Below are positions 1 through 11,780 of a DNA stretch of 64,000 bases, one piece after another. The stretch lies in the NCBI GenBank assembly GCA_003116995.1, contig BDSL01000101.1, forward strand, positions 186,001-250,000. The letters are read 5' to 3'. Within the stretch, counting starts at the first letter, position 1. Each line of letters opens with the position of its first letter. The DNA is from Yamagishiella unicocca. Taxonomy: Eukaryota > Chlorophyta > Chlorophyceae > Chlamydomonadales > Volvocaceae. The notes beneath the pieces are model-generated. The model worked only from the letters and a program-made list of their open reading frames with translations, did no database searches and was not told where the DNA came from. Made by a program: the position numbers and the translations under genes.

Positions 1-262
1 TCCTTTTATGGTCCGCGGAGCAGCACTTTTGCGCCGTGTCTCTGGCGGCAACCTCGCGGTGCTGGCCTCCGTGCAGCACGGTCCTTACTATGGGTTTGGT
101 GCGTTGGAGTCTTGAGTGAAGGCTCCTCCTCCTGGGCCTTCGTTGCAGCCTCCGTCCTTCGCACAGCACGACCCATGACGTGTTGCTTGCGTTCCATTTT
201 GACCCCCCCGTATCCCTGTCGTCGATACGCTTGATCTCGAAATGGCATAATCCAGCCGGCAG
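1..262. other. 5' flank or intron of the kinase gene
   Basis: No exon could be joined with confidence to the kinase exon at 263. The frame of that exon is closed by a TGA at 232-234 with no ATG between, so this stretch is probably intron or 5' untranslated sequence. Confidence 0.4.
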
Positions 263-3200
263 TCGTGGCTGCGGCGGAGGCCGGTCCCGCCGTGTCTGGA
301 ACGGCTGCTCCTGCGCCGAAGGAAGGCACGCCTGCCACTGCTGGCGCGCCGGCCCAGGCGGAGCAGGAGAACACAGCGGCACCAGCTGGGGCTGGGGGGG
401 GCACGGCAGCGGCGGCCGAAGACAACGGCCAGCCTCCCGCTGCATGGACCGAAATTGACCTGGACATTGACCTGACGAAGGGAGACTTAAAAGTGGACTA
501 CAGCACGCGCGGACTGCTGGGCCAGGGCGGCTTCGCAGCGGTGTACAAGGGGCGGTACAAGTAAGAGCCGGGCCCACTGGCGGTCGGGGTGGCGGGGTGT
601 AGGGCGTGGAGGTGCCGACAAGGAACTCGTCTTCGGCTTGAACGGAAGGGTCTGGAAGGCTCCCAGATGTGCGGCGGGCCGGCAAGCAGCGAGGCGCAAG
701 TCGTGTCGGGTGTAGGCGCCGCATGCATTGCACTGGCTTCTCGTCACTGGTGTCGAATTTGCCATGCAGGGGCCAGCGGGTGGCCGTCAAGATGATAAAA
801 AAGACGGCCGGGTCCAGCTTGGCGGATTTGCAGGTGCGTGTGCGACTGCGGCAATGTTTTATTTCGAGCCCAAGTTAAACAAACAGAGCGACTCGTCGAG
901 GATATGCTTTTGCTGTTGGTGACGTGTGTTCTGCCCTTCCTAAACCGAGCTGCCAGGCGTGGTCATTGTTGCTACTGAGGGCTGTGTTGGGACTGCTCAT
1001 AGCGGGGCATTACCGGTGGCAGACGCCCCAGGTGTCTGCTGCGTGTGGGCATGGTGGCGCGCACTGCTGCAGCACGTCCTGGACTGGCCTCTGCATGCGC
1101 GCCTAATCTGCCCCGCCTCCGCTGTCCCTCCCTCGATAGGAGGACATGAACGCGCTGATGCACGAGCTGCACATCCTCCGCCAGGTGCGCCGGGCCCCCC
1201 TCTTGTCTGCACGATGATCAGCAGGGGAACCATTGAGCGTTTCGGTGGGCCGGGGGAAGACTCGCAGCGAGCACTTCGGTGCGTGCGATTCGGGGTTAGC
1301 TGTGCGTTCCACGGCGGCCTTGCTGTGCGATGCAAGTGCTCGGAATCCAAGCGGAGCTCATGCCGTGCCAAAGGAGGAGCCGTCCACGTCTGCAGTCCGC
1401 CTGCGCACGGCTAGCTGCCTGGGGTTAGCTTCGTCCTTGCCGTGAGCGCTGCCAACGTCGCGGGCTCATAGCGCCGCGGGACCGCCATGACGCCACGATT
1501 TCTACTCGGTTCCCACGCACCTTCATTTACCTTCACGTGTCCCAACGCTGCGCCCGCATCCACATCAGCTCGCGGTGTCCGCATGTTCCCGGGAAGCCAG
1601 CAGTGGCGAGCCCTGCCTGCTTGTCCTGCCTGCTTGCCCTGCCGGTTGCGCCCACCGTCACCAGGTGAACCATCCGAACATCGTCACGCTGTTCGGTGGG
1701 TGCCTCAAGCCACCGCACGTCTTTTTGGTGGAGGAGCGCATGGAGGTGCGTGTCGATCCGCGCCATAGGAACCGGTGTGGGTCGCAGCGCACGGGAAGGT
1801 GCATAGTCGTATTTGCGGTAAGGGTACAAGGCGGCAGCGGAATCTTATGCGCCGGGCACGGATGGCACTCCGCTGTCAGCGCGCTAGCCCTGAGCCCCAG
1901 CATTAGGCTCCAAGGGGTCCGGCGACACGATCCGCCCTCAGCTTGGCTATGAAAGGGCTTTTCCCCTCCGATATCAACCTCAAACTGAGCGCCTTTGCTG
2001 GTGGGCCTCCTATCTGATCCCCGTTTCACCCACCACCTCCTCTTCGCCGCTTCGCGCGCGTCTGCAGGGAACGCTGGACTTTTACGTGCACCAAGTCCGA
2101 AAGCACGACGCGCTCAGCGTGCGGGAGGTCGTGTACTTTGCGCTGGACATTGCGTGCGGCCTGTCGTACCTGCATCCCAGGTACGACACTCCGCGATGCG
2201 GGTGGACGGGGCTTGCGGCCGGGGTGCGCGGCGGCCCGAGAAGTCCACGGAGTTGGATTGGAGTTGGCGGGGCAGGGATGCACGGCCTGCCATAAGAGAC
2301 CGCGCCGCGCGCTCGGCCAGGGGCGCGGCTGGGGCAGGCGTCGCTGGGATCGCTCCGTTGGTGGGTGCAGCTGGCCGCAGGGCGCTCGACAAGCCAGCCA
2401 ACCAGCCAGCGCGCGGCGTGTTTGCTCCCATTAAGGCGTCCTTGGGTGTGTTGTGTGTGCCTACAATGCGATGGCTGAGGAAAGGCTTGATGGTTGCTCA
2501 CCTGATGGCTCACCTCGTTTCACCTCGTTGCAGGATTGTACACCGTGACCTCAAGCCCGCAAACGTGCTACTCAGTCGGGAGGGGCGCTGCAAAATATCG
2601 GACTTCGGACTAGCTCGGTGAGTAATGGCCGGGGCGGACAGGGCGGCAGAAGAGGGGCCATGTCGGTGTCACCGCCGGCTCCATAGCGTGGTTTAGGAGC
2701 ACTGCTGACGGATAGGCTGCCGCCGGCGCCTGTCAGCGACGGGCCCCTTCTTACAGCCCACGCCTGGGCCCTCGTGACCGCAGCACCAAGATAAAGGAGT
2801 ACCTGAGCACCAAAAACCTGGATGCGGGCACGACGGCTTACATCGCTCCCGAGTGCTTCATGTCCATGGACAACCCAGACATACACGACCTGCGGCGGTC
2901 GGTTTCGGACCGCACGGATATCTACGCGCTTGGTAGGTGCCATGGCGTGTCATCGATTGGAGTTCAGGGCGGCGACGGGCTCTAGGCGTAGTTGGGGCTG
3001 CGCGCCTGGCGTGCATGCATCAGGCATCTCCATGCTCTGCGCTGCTGGGTGGGCATTTCCCGCGCACCCCTTACACCGCCAGCTTCCCTTCCTTCGTTCC
3101 TCACAATCGCAGGGATTATTATGTGGGAGATGCTTGCAGGCAAGCGGCCATGGCAGGGCCTCAAGCCGCTGCTGGTGGCCTACCAGGTGAGTGACAGGGA

Positions 3201-4545
3201 GCTCGCACCCGGGGGCGGCCAGAGCTCTGCCTTTGGCCGCACCCGGCGATGCAGCTGGCATAGACCCGGCTTGTGACATTGCGAGACTTCATGGTGCTGC
3301 GCTGTGGGCGCACCGCTGATAGCGCCTCCTCCCGCTGCAGTCCCAGCCCGCCTTGCGTATCATCATGCGGCAGATAGTCGGCTGCTGGCTGGTTGGCCGT
3401 TCGCGACACATTGGATGTTTTGTGCGCGGACGCGGCTGTGAAGGTACTTAACCATGGCCGCTGCTCTCTGCGCGCCGTATCTTCGGCGTGGCCCTGCAGG
3501 TAGCATATCGGAGCCTGAGGCCGCCCTTGTTCGAGCTCGGAGCCCGCTGCTCCCCGAAGCTACGCCAACTGATAGAGGAGTGCTGGTGCCAGGAGCCGAA
3601 ACAGCGGCCAAGCAGCCAGCAGGTGGGCGGCGTGGCGGCCCAAAGAGGGGGTTGGCGGGAAGACCCGATTTTGGGGGGACTGCGGGCGGCGTTTGATGGA
3701 AGCGGGGCAATTCTCCAACGGTTTTGGTGGAGGAGCAGTGTTTGGGGCATCAGGGCCGGCCGCATATGAATGGGGCGAATGCGGAATGGCGCCTGTGTCG
3801 AGCAAGGTGTGGCACGCAGCGTTTGAGAGCAGGGACGTTACGACGCCTGGCTGGTCGTGCGCAGCGTGCTTGCACCGTCCTTGCCACATTGCCCGGTTGC
3901 CCCTCGCTATAGGTGGTGGATCGGCTGCTAGAGATCCTCAACGAGCTGCCGCCTGAGCAGGTAGGTCGTATGCAAGGACGGCGTTAGGAGGTCCTGCATA
4001 ATGGCCACGAGACGTGGCGTCGCTTTATTGGATTTGCCGGTCGGATTCCTGGCTGTGACTGCCATGCGCTCAGCTCAGTCATACTCAAGCGTGGCAACTT
4101 GAGGCACCGTATTAGCTGCTACCACTGCCGCATGCACATCAACCATTCCGAGGCCGGGCATATTCCCGCCTGTGTGCCACCTGACCCACACCACCTGCCA
4201 GCAGCGTGCCACCTGACCCACACCACCTGCCAGCAGCGTGCCACCTGACCCACACCACCTGCCAGCAGCGTGCCACCTGACCCACACCACCTGCCAGCAG
4301 CGTGCCACCTGACCCACACCACCTGCCAGCAGCGTGCCACCTGACCCACACCACCTGCCAGCAGCGTGCCACGTGACTTACGACGCTTTTTGTGGTGGTG
4401 GGGGGCGCCGCAGGACTACGCCGCGTATGCACCGCAACCAGCGCCGCAACCGGCACCGGCAGCACCGCCTGCGCGCACACCCCAGCAGCAGCAGCCTACG
4501 TCTCATCAGGTGGTGTCCCCGCATGACGTTGTGCTCCGATCGTAA
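263..4545 (+). CDS. TKL-type protein kinase (5' end unresolved)
   Basis: Ser/Thr or dual-specificity kinase of the tyrosine-kinase-like class. Exons: 263-560, 770-833, 1140-1184, 1665-1745, 2068-2180, 2534-2617, 2784-2932, 3113-3186, 3500-3622, 3913-3960, 4414-4545; all phases join and give about 402 residues. The first ~75 residues are Ala/Pro/Gly-rich. Kinase motifs follow in order: Gly loop GLLGQGGFAAVYKG, Lys of VAVKMIKK, a short alpha-C exon (ALMHELHILRQ), IVHRDLKPANVLL, SDFGLAR, TTAYIAPECF (APE), and DIYALGIIMWEMLAG. All catalytic residues (K, E, HRD, DFG) are present, so it should be active. The C-terminal tail is Pro/Gln-rich and ends at TAA 4543-4545. The first exon listed opens on an acceptor (AG 261-262) in phase 2, so the true start lies upstream, perhaps outside the window. 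The substrate cannot be told from the sequence. Confidence 0.88.
4174..4375. repeat. 32-bp minisatellite in last kinase intron
   Basis: Six near-perfect head-to-tail copies of a 32-bp unit start at 4174, 4206, 4238, 4270, 4302 and 4334, with a truncated seventh at 4366. Each unit contains GTGCCACCTGACCCACACC. It lies wholly within the intron between kinase exons 3913-3960 and 4414-4545 and ends about 40 bp before the acceptor. Confidence 0.95.
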
Positions 4546-4779
4546 TGTGTTTCTTACTCACGAGCTCGAGGGCGCGCGGTGATCAGGTTGAATTGCCGCT
4601 AAATGGGTGAGGTTGGGAGGGGTGCGAGCGCTGGCCGCGCGGACAATAAAGTTTTTTTAATTTGTGTTATGTTATCTGTACTGTACGAGCTGCGTCTGCA
4701 CGATCGTGCGTGACCCTGGTATGTGCCGAGTTTTGTGGGAGGTCAACCAACGAACACACACGAATTACTTGGCGTTTGC

Positions 4780-4784
4780 TGTAA
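4780..4784 (+). terminator. Candidate poly(A) signal TGTAA of the kinase gene
   Basis: TGTAA is the usual polyadenylation signal of volvocine algae (established knowledge). This copy lies about 235 bp after the kinase stop. No experimental 3' end is available from sequence alone. Confidence 0.45.
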
Positions 4785-5674
4785 CCAGTGGGCAAAGGTA
4801 GTAGTGGCTGGTCAGATGCCATGACTTGTGCGGTCAGCAGTCTTGAACGCCGCTGCAAGAGGCCGTGGTGGTGGGAGCGAGTGGTGGGCGGTACACTTCA
4901 TTAAGTACTTGCGTTGGCTATTGTTTGGGTCCAATCATCACCCAGGGGCCCGCACATTTCCGTGCCAGTCCTTAGCCTTTACACATTGTCCTTAGCGATG
5001 GTTACGTGGGTATTCTTTTCCTCCTGTGTCGGGTTTGCTTGACCGCAAGATGTGTGCATGGATACGAACGCCCTGCATGGTGGAGCCGGCGTTCAAGGGC
5101 ACATTCCGAGGGGCGCGAGCGCTGACAGCAATTTTACTTTTTCGCAGTGACAACGTCTGTGAGGTGAAGGGAGAGTGTGGGCGGGTGATGGCAGCGCTTG
5201 TCGACTGGAGTGTTGTGGCGAACTGCGTGGGCGCGGGGCCTTGCCACGCCGAAACGAGTCAGCACCCCGCCACCGATTTCTTGTTAAGTGCATACCTTGC
5301 CTGGCAGTACATCGTCTGCGTTGTGAGGTCTCTTTTTTAGTGCGTACTTGCCTAGCAGTACACCGCATACGTGTTGTGAGGGGCTTGACAACACTTGTAA
5401 GTGCGTTGCTTTGCTGTACCTGGCGATATGCTCCCCGCCTGCCGCCTGGACAGCGGATTGCTACCATTCGATCTGTATAGGCTACCTCGTAGGTGCTTAT
5501 TAAGTAAAGCAATCCACAAGTGTTGCAGTCCGTTCAAGCCACGGCGCAACCTCGCAGCCCGAAAAAGGCGCCACAATGCCGTTGCAATGCGCCAAGTCAG
5601 TCAGTCAAGCTGCAGATTCCTAGAAGGAAGGCGGCCACGTGCCTACTTCTCGTATCATGACGGTAGTAGTACAA

Positions 5675-5693
5675 GTTACAGTGGGCTCCAGAC
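5675..5693 (-). repeat. Dispersed element, copy 1
   Basis: Reverse complement reads GTCTGGAGCCCACTGTAAC, followed (in element orientation) by an ACT-rich tail. Intergenic. Confidence 0.75.
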
Positions 5694-5855
5694 CAAGATG
5701 CACCACTAACAAGCACGGCTGACGATGGTAAATGGGAGCTAGAGACCCCGCAACCCAAATTGGGTTATCATCCCCAAGCAGCAAGGGCGTCCGAGGTTAC
5801 ACGCAAGCGCAGTATATCCAAGCCAGCGGCCTTTCCATTAGTAGTAGTTGTTGCT

Positions 5856-5925
5856 GTTACAGTTAGAGTAGGTCCCAGACCATAAGGTAGAGCCATCGGG
5901 CGCATCGCCTGAAAACTGAAAGAGA
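5856..5925 (-). repeat. Dispersed element, copy 2 (extended)
   Basis: A diverged minus-strand copy of the element. Its upstream flank (CAGGCGATGCGC, then CGATGGCTCTACCTTA) is shared with the plus-strand copy at about 7605-7660, so the repeat unit is longer than the 19-bp core, at least about 70 bp. Confidence 0.75.
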
Positions 5926-6622
5926 TGCAGGAAGGAAAACAAAGCCAATCGACTGAGATACGGCGAACCACCAGGAACTCCGACCAAGGGCCCAGAAAAC
6001 AAACAGCGCACCAACCACCCGGGGGAGTAGTGGAAAGGGTCCCCCTATCAGCAGTACACCAAATCAGTGGTTGTTTTGATTTTAGGCGTGACGAGGGCAT
6101 CTCTTCCGCCTGTACCTACAGTGCCGCTGACTCTGCGCAACCCACCAGGATGCACCCGGAAGCCAATGTCGGTCAACGGGGTGTGGATTGTTAATGGGTA
6201 AAAAAATGGGTTTAGCCCTTTAGGTCGTCTCCGACCTTAATTCCGTTCATGGCTAGACGGGCCACGCTGCTGAACGGGCCTTCAGTACGAAAGCTGGTGC
6301 CCAAGCAACCAAGCGGGCTGATTTGCTATCAACTGTTTCGTTCTCTCATTAGCTGATCAATGCGTCCAACTACCCACAACCATATGTACAGGCCAGCCTA
6401 CCTACATCGTGTAACGTACAGTTAACGGACCGCTTTTCATTTCAGGAGCCTCTCGTCGGGCTTGCCTTCCTCAACTGAGCGCGATCACACCCAAGAGTCG
6501 CTCGTTCGTGCGCAGCACTACGCCTGGGGCCCACTCGAACAGTTACGACTGCTACTGCGCACGTGCCTCCCTGCCACATTCGGGCATGAGCATAGAATGA
6601 CGTAAAGTGCATGGCACAGGCA

Positions 6623-9600
6623 TCATTCTTCCTCCTTCCGCCACCACGGCAGTGTTTCGCGGCAGTGCGCAAGCTGGGGGTTCAGCTGCGGCTTGTACTC
6701 CGAACTGCCTTTCTTCAGCAGCGACCGCTCGGTCCGCATCAGCGACTCCACGTAGACCTTGTAGCGCTTGAACGCAGTAGCCGCGCGCCCGTCCCCAAGC
6801 CTTACGACCTGGGTGGAAAAAGGGCAGCAAGTAACGTGGGTTTGCGACAGTTGCACGTCTGCATGTGCCCCAAATCCAACCCTATCGCATCCGTCTATTT
6901 CGTAATAATATTACGCCAAAAGCTGTTGTAACGGTTACAGTGTGGGCAGGTGGGTTCCTCCAAAGTGAGCCAGTGTAACAAGTACTGCCTTTTTAGTTTG
7001 GAGCCCACTGTAACGAATACCACTACTACTAGTACTGCAGGTACATGCACGCGAGTAGTGCAGGCGCCTCGTTGGCTGTGCGTGTACGTACGGATCGCTT
7101 TGGGGCCCGTTGGGACCACTAAACATGCACGATCGGAGACTGCGCCAGCTGCGCAAGCGGCAACAGCTAAGTTAGAGCGGCCGCCCCAAGACTCCGGCTA
7201 CTCCAGCCAGGCCCAGCTTACCTCCAAGAGGGCATTGAGCTGTTCGGTGCGTGTCGTATTCGACTGCTGTCCCGCAGCATGACGCGTTAATGCAGCGAGG
7301 GCAACCCGAGCATGGGGCCGGTGGACCAGCCAGGCATCGGGAAGCACAATGAAGCGGAAGTGCCGCAGCCTTGCCAGTGATTCGACGTGTTGCATCTTGT
7401 CGTAGCACCAGCCGCGGAAGCGCTGCGCATTATTGGCAAAGGTTGGTCAAGCATTCGTTGATGCGGGGGCGCGAAAACGGAAGCTGAAAATCGTAGTCAT
7501 TTATGCTGGAAATTTGCCGGCAACCAAGACAACTACTGTAACCTGGGTGCGTGTGGCGTCCGTGTGGTGTCCGTCGGTAATTCGTATCTCCCTTGCGCCT
7601 CTTTCAGTGGCAGGCGATGCGCACGATGGCTCTACCTTACGGTCTGGGGCCCACCGTAACATTTGATATCACTGCAACTACCGCAACCAACCATGCATAC
7701 ATCTCTTTCGGTACAACTATTACTGCCTATGAGATAGGATTGGTACATGTTACGGATTGTCCATGCCACAAAGCGCATTGTGCGCCACGCAGTATAGGTA
7801 CCGGCAACCATGGACAACCCAGGTTCAACATACCAACACACCGACAATTCAAACCCAACATACCTCGTCGTATCCCGGGTCGCTGTGACTGTGCTCGGCG
7901 AAAGAAGTCCATCAATTAATTTGCGGGGGGAGAGAAAAAGCAGTCTTAAAACAGGACATTATTTATCGGCGTTAGATAAGGCGATGGCCTGAAGTGCATG
8001 CGTGTACACGTGTTAACGAGCTGTCGGGTAGCATTGTTCCTATGAGTACACCTAGGGAGGGAACGATCCTCGCACAGACTTGATGGAATATGCCAAGTTC
8101 GTGCCAGTTGCACCTGTTGCACCGCGGAATGGGACCTAATGGGACGCGGGCGTAAGAAAGGCCACGAGCGATGCGACCAACCACCTGCTAGATTCCACGT
8201 GTTCACCTGGCTTACCGCGAAAGGATGCCCCACGGCTCGAACGACTTGTAAAAGCGCACAGGATATGTAACTTCGACGCTAGCCCATCGTTTATGGTTGA
8301 TTGGTGCGTGGCATGCGCGGCAGCCATCGACGTGGAAAACCTGCACCTTACGACTGCCCCACATGGAAATCACATCGGCCTTCGTGCCTGCAAGCGATGA
8401 CAGACACAGGCGGGCAAGAGCTTACTTGCAGGAATTTGCAGGCAAGAGTCAACACATGCCGACTGATGCCGACATTACTAATGGCGTTACAACAGGTTTA
8501 CAACCTATGTGATCGGCTAGTGCAAGACGTATTAGTAACTGTTAGTGCAAGAGATATGTCTCATTTTCCTTCGGGCCGTCTGGCGCCACAGCGCCGTCTA
8601 CACCGCACCTGATAAGGCCATCTCAGTCACTTCATTCGCTGTCTCGTTGTCAAAGCTTGGAGTCGCCTCCCATGCGGGCAAGATGTACAATGCCGGTTGC
8701 TTAGCACTTGTTTCATCCATCAAGCGTTGCATCCTGCACCCAAGGCAATAGAGGGACGAGCTCGAGAACCCTGTCTGGCTTGAAGATCAGCAGGGTATAA
8801 AGAGGCTGAAAAGAGGGCAGCTTGACCGCGCACGGGCAGCCTCACAATCGCTTGATGACGGATGTGCGTCTCAGGGGCTTATTTCTGGGGTCGCGCTGAT
8901 CCCCTCCAGCCATCCACTGACGAGGGGTCCAGCAAGCGTCGGCCCCGGGGATAGATGCAGACACCGCGCAGACGCGCACTCAGATAGAGCCGGGCTAGAT
9001 GCATCCAGGGGCATATGCGTACCAGGAGGAGTTTGACACCAAGTTGTTGAACGTGTGGCTCATTCCGAGATCCGCATCAAACATGGCCGCCAGCGGGGTC
9101 TGTACGGCCAGCATGGCGGCGTTCCGGAGCGCGTTGGTCGGCATGATCGCTGCGAGCTGCCGATCCGCCGTGCGCTCCGCGAAGAGCATCACGCGCAGCT
9201 CGCAGGTGCCGTTCACGTGCTGCGCCTCCATCCGCTCAAAGAAAGCCTGGGTGGACGGGGTTGTTGTTGTAACGGTTAGACGGGCAGACGGGGTTGTTGT
9301 TGTAACGGTTAGACGGGCAGACGGGGTTGTTGTTGTAACGGTTAGACGGGCAGACGGGGTGTCATTGGACAGGTAGTAGTATATTAGTACAAGTTACAGT
9401 GGATTCCAGACGGTATGATGCTCGTGATCAGGGAGGGGAAGTAAGGGATCAAGGACCTGCGGCGAGGGACCAGTGCGCACCCCTGCTGGCCCCACCTGAA
9501 GTTGTGTCCGTGCCGTGGCGAGGAGGTTTCCGTGCTTTGATTCCAGGTGGGGGCCTGTGAGAGGTACCAGCTCTCCCTCCTGCTCGGCGGAGGGCTCATG

Positions 9601-10386
9601 GTCGACAGTGCTGCCACTACTGCCAACATCTTCTACCGGGAGCGACATGTACAGGGCTGCCGAGAGAGGGCCCTTGTAGCCGCGGCACCTGCCGCGGAGA
9701 TTGAGGGACGCGGAAGCTCAGCAACACGTGCGGACGTTTTAATAATGCCATGACCGGGCTTCCATAACTGCACCACGATGAATAATCTCAACGGCGCGGC
9801 GTCACGCGACCAACCAACGCACGTGACTGACGTACGAATAAGCCCGCTTACTTCACCAATCCTCATGGACTTACTGCGCCTCAAGCATTGGAAGCCGGTC
9901 GAGCGAGGCCATTGTGAAAACGGTCAATGGTAGGCCACTGCTCCTGGAAGACCACCAGACGTCCACGAGGTACAAGCTGCGGACGGAGCGAGCGGGGCGG
10001 GTCATGTTTCAACTGTACGTGGGCAATATCGTATACCGGCACTTTGGCTGGGCATTTTTCCGCTGCCGTACCTTGCAGGGTTGCCTGTCAACCATCCTGC
10101 GTAGCTGCTTGGGGAGGACTTGTACTTCTCATTCCAGCACGACTTCAGTTGCGCTGCAGGATCCGAGGCAAACACCCTGGCGGACCGGTTGCAGACAATT
10201 ATGCGCTGGTTAGGCTTGTTCGGATGGAGGGATTGGGTCTTGGTGTGTGGTGGCAACGTGATTGCTTCGACTACACCCCACACCATAGCTATGTGAATGG
10301 GCACGCGTAGCACGGACTCACCTTGCCGTAAATGCGAACGCTATACATAACAGCCGCCTGAGTACGGTGGAGGCCGACCGGTTCAT
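6623..10386 (-). CDS. GT49 (LARGE/B4GAT1-like) glycosyltransferase
   Basis: Complete 10-exon gene, 465 residues. Exons (high to low): 10322-10386, 10072-10176, 9875-9976, 9496-9688, 9023-9246, 8609-8733, 8216-8387, 7864-7888, 7222-7422, 6623-6808; total 1,398 nt with all phases matching. The N-terminus (MNRSASTVLRRLLCIAFAF) is a type II signal anchor, predicting a Golgi or ER luminal enzyme. GT49 landmarks in order: FTMASLDRLPMLEAQ, YKGPLSAALYM, PTNALRNAA followed by the DxD metal site MFDADLGMS, ALYILPAWEATPSF, PVRFYKSFEPWGILSR, YDERFRGWCYDKMQH, FIVLPDAWLVHRPH. In animals, family members add glucuronic acid or xylose to O-mannosyl glycans; the algal donor and acceptor are unknown. The last exon is a basic tail ending KEEE. 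GT49 assignment is from family patterns; start and stop are clear. Confidence 0.87.
6996..7014 (+). repeat. Dispersed element, copy 3 (GT49 intron 9)
   Basis: GTTTGGAGCCCACTGTAAC, followed by a run of ACTACT-type sequence. It sits inside the GT49 intron between exons 7222-7422 and 6623-6808. Confidence 0.75.
7605..7690 (+). repeat. Dispersed element, copy 4 (GT49 intron 8)
   Basis: Core at 7642-7660 (GTCTGGGGCCCACCGTAAC). The preceding about 37 bp match the inverted copy at 5856-5925. It lies in the intron between the 25-nt exon and exon 7222-7422. Confidence 0.75.
7864..7888 (-). other. 25-nt microexon of the GT49 gene
   Basis: Between acceptor CACAG and donor GTATG, this exon encodes HSDPGYDE plus one base that completes an Arg codon. 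It joins exon 8216-8387 (phase 2) to exon 7222-7422 (phase 0) and supplies the conserved P-x-YDE just before RFRG. Confidence 0.8.
9254..9362. repeat. 33-bp tandem repeat in GT49 intron
   Basis: Three exact copies of a 33-bp unit (starts 9254, 9287, 9320) plus a partial fourth; each contains GGGGTTGTTGTTGTAACGG. The array abuts the acceptor of exon 9023-9246, leaving under 10 bp between repeat and exon. Confidence 0.92.
9393..9411 (-). repeat. Dispersed element, copy 5 (GT49 intron 4)
   Basis: Reverse complement GTCTGGAATCCACTGTAAC, followed by TTGTACTA and an ACTACT tail; lies next to the 33-bp tandem array. Confidence 0.75.
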
Positions 10387-11648
10387 ATCGGGGCGCTCAA
10401 ACCGTTGCGTAGATGAAGCGCAGGGGCAAGAGATGTCTAGATGGTGCAACCTCGAAAGACGCACACGACGCAAGTTCACTTTGCACTTGCTTGTATATAC
10501 GTCGATTATATGTCCCTTGGTATTGCAAGGAGAAATTATATCGCCTCAGCAGGTAGAATGTCACCGCCGATGGCACGATGAGTCCGTATTTGCGAAGAAT
10601 GAGGATGCTGGCTAGGCAAAATAAACAAGTGACACGAAATGGATATATACCGCTCCTCGTATGAGTGTCATGTTCTTGTACCTGTGCTGTAACACGACGC
10701 GAGTCGCGTCGAGTGGACGAGACGAGGCATAGAAACACAGGACGGGCATAAAAAAAGGTGCAAATCAAACATAAATAATACATGCTTATTTCTGACTAGT
10801 TGGCGTCTTGGCATTCGCTGCCAACAGCCGCTTTCGCCCTGTCGGTTGTCGCATCCAACGGTCCATGTTGGAATAGTCAACAGCTGGACACTTCATCCGG
10901 TGACCTCAACAATAATGTAGGAGGTAAATAAATATTTTACATAGCATCGCGTTCGCTGGGATGAAGGGATCAGAGGTTTGTAGGACGTTCGGTGCAAAGC
11001 CAAGACCGCAGAGGCACGTAACCCTCCGAGAGGAGCGTAAACAAGCGTCACGCAAGAACATACGGTTCGATCACCGGCGCGTAGAGGACTCACGGACACA
11101 TGGCGGTAACCAAAACAATGGAATCGCCTGCAACCAGCTACAACCAGCGACCATACAACTGAAGGCCGACCATGCCGCCAGGTGTGGGTGTTGCTATTTA
11201 CTGCAAGTGATCATCAAGCCTTGTTTTCAGTCCCTGACTCCCAGCTGCTGGGCTGCCAAACTGTCACATCCCTGGTGAGGGGGGAGTTGGTCCTCACCAA
11301 TCCCAAACTGTCGCATCCCTGATAGGGGGGTTACAATAAAAGAACCGGCAACGTGACTGGGGAAATGTAGTGGGTGCATAGCCTTCGGATGCGCGCATGC
11401 TACGGGACTAGGGTGGCCGGCCACACACACGGACGCGACGACGGTGGATGCGGTGAAGAAGAAGAAGAAGTGGGCGACATGAAGTGGGCTAGCCAGGACG
11501 TGGCCACCAAGTCGCCAAACCCGCTGCGGGCGCCGGCCCACTGGTGTTGCACACATGCGTCATCACTTAATCACAGACGCGCCCCAGCAACACCTATCTC
11601 GCCGATGTGACCGCATTAGCCACGCCTCCCGGTGCCTCTTCCTTTTAA
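10387..11648. other. Upstream region of the GT49 gene, no gene seen
   Basis: Head-to-head intergenic space. No supported exon. Around 11255-11330 a motif CAAACTGTCRCATCCCTG occurs twice in imperfect tandem. No clear TATA box could be assigned. Confidence 0.5.
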
Positions 11649-11668
11649 GGTCTGGAGCCCACTGTAAC
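11649..11668 (+). repeat. Dispersed element, copy 6
   Basis: GGTCTGGAGCCCACTGTAAC, preceded by CTTTTAA and followed by AATGACAACAACC. Intergenic, about 110 bp before the 512-bp duplication. Confidence 0.75.
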
Positions 11669-11780
11669 AATGACAACAACCTCCGTCGTTGCTATGATGT
11701 ATAATATGCGAAGTGCCAGCTGGCTGCTAAGTCGCAAGGTATCCACGGAGGCCCTCAACCCTGGACACCTGGAGCGTCTC

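Larger units (their letters stand above)
4785..6622. other. Intergenic, tail-to-tail, with dispersed repeat copies
   Basis: No coding exon could be supported. It lies between the kinase 3' end and the 3' end of the GT49 gene on the other strand. It holds two minus-strand copies of the short dispersed element (5675-5693 and 5856-5880). Confidence 0.6.

Noticed and set aside
4174..4375. CRISPR-like array of regular repeats
   Set aside because: Units are directly contiguous without unique spacers, in a eukaryotic intron.
4075..4480. Repetitive frames (GQVARCWQVVWVRWH) on the minus strand
   Set aside because: Product of the 32-bp intronic minisatellite, not a protein repeat.
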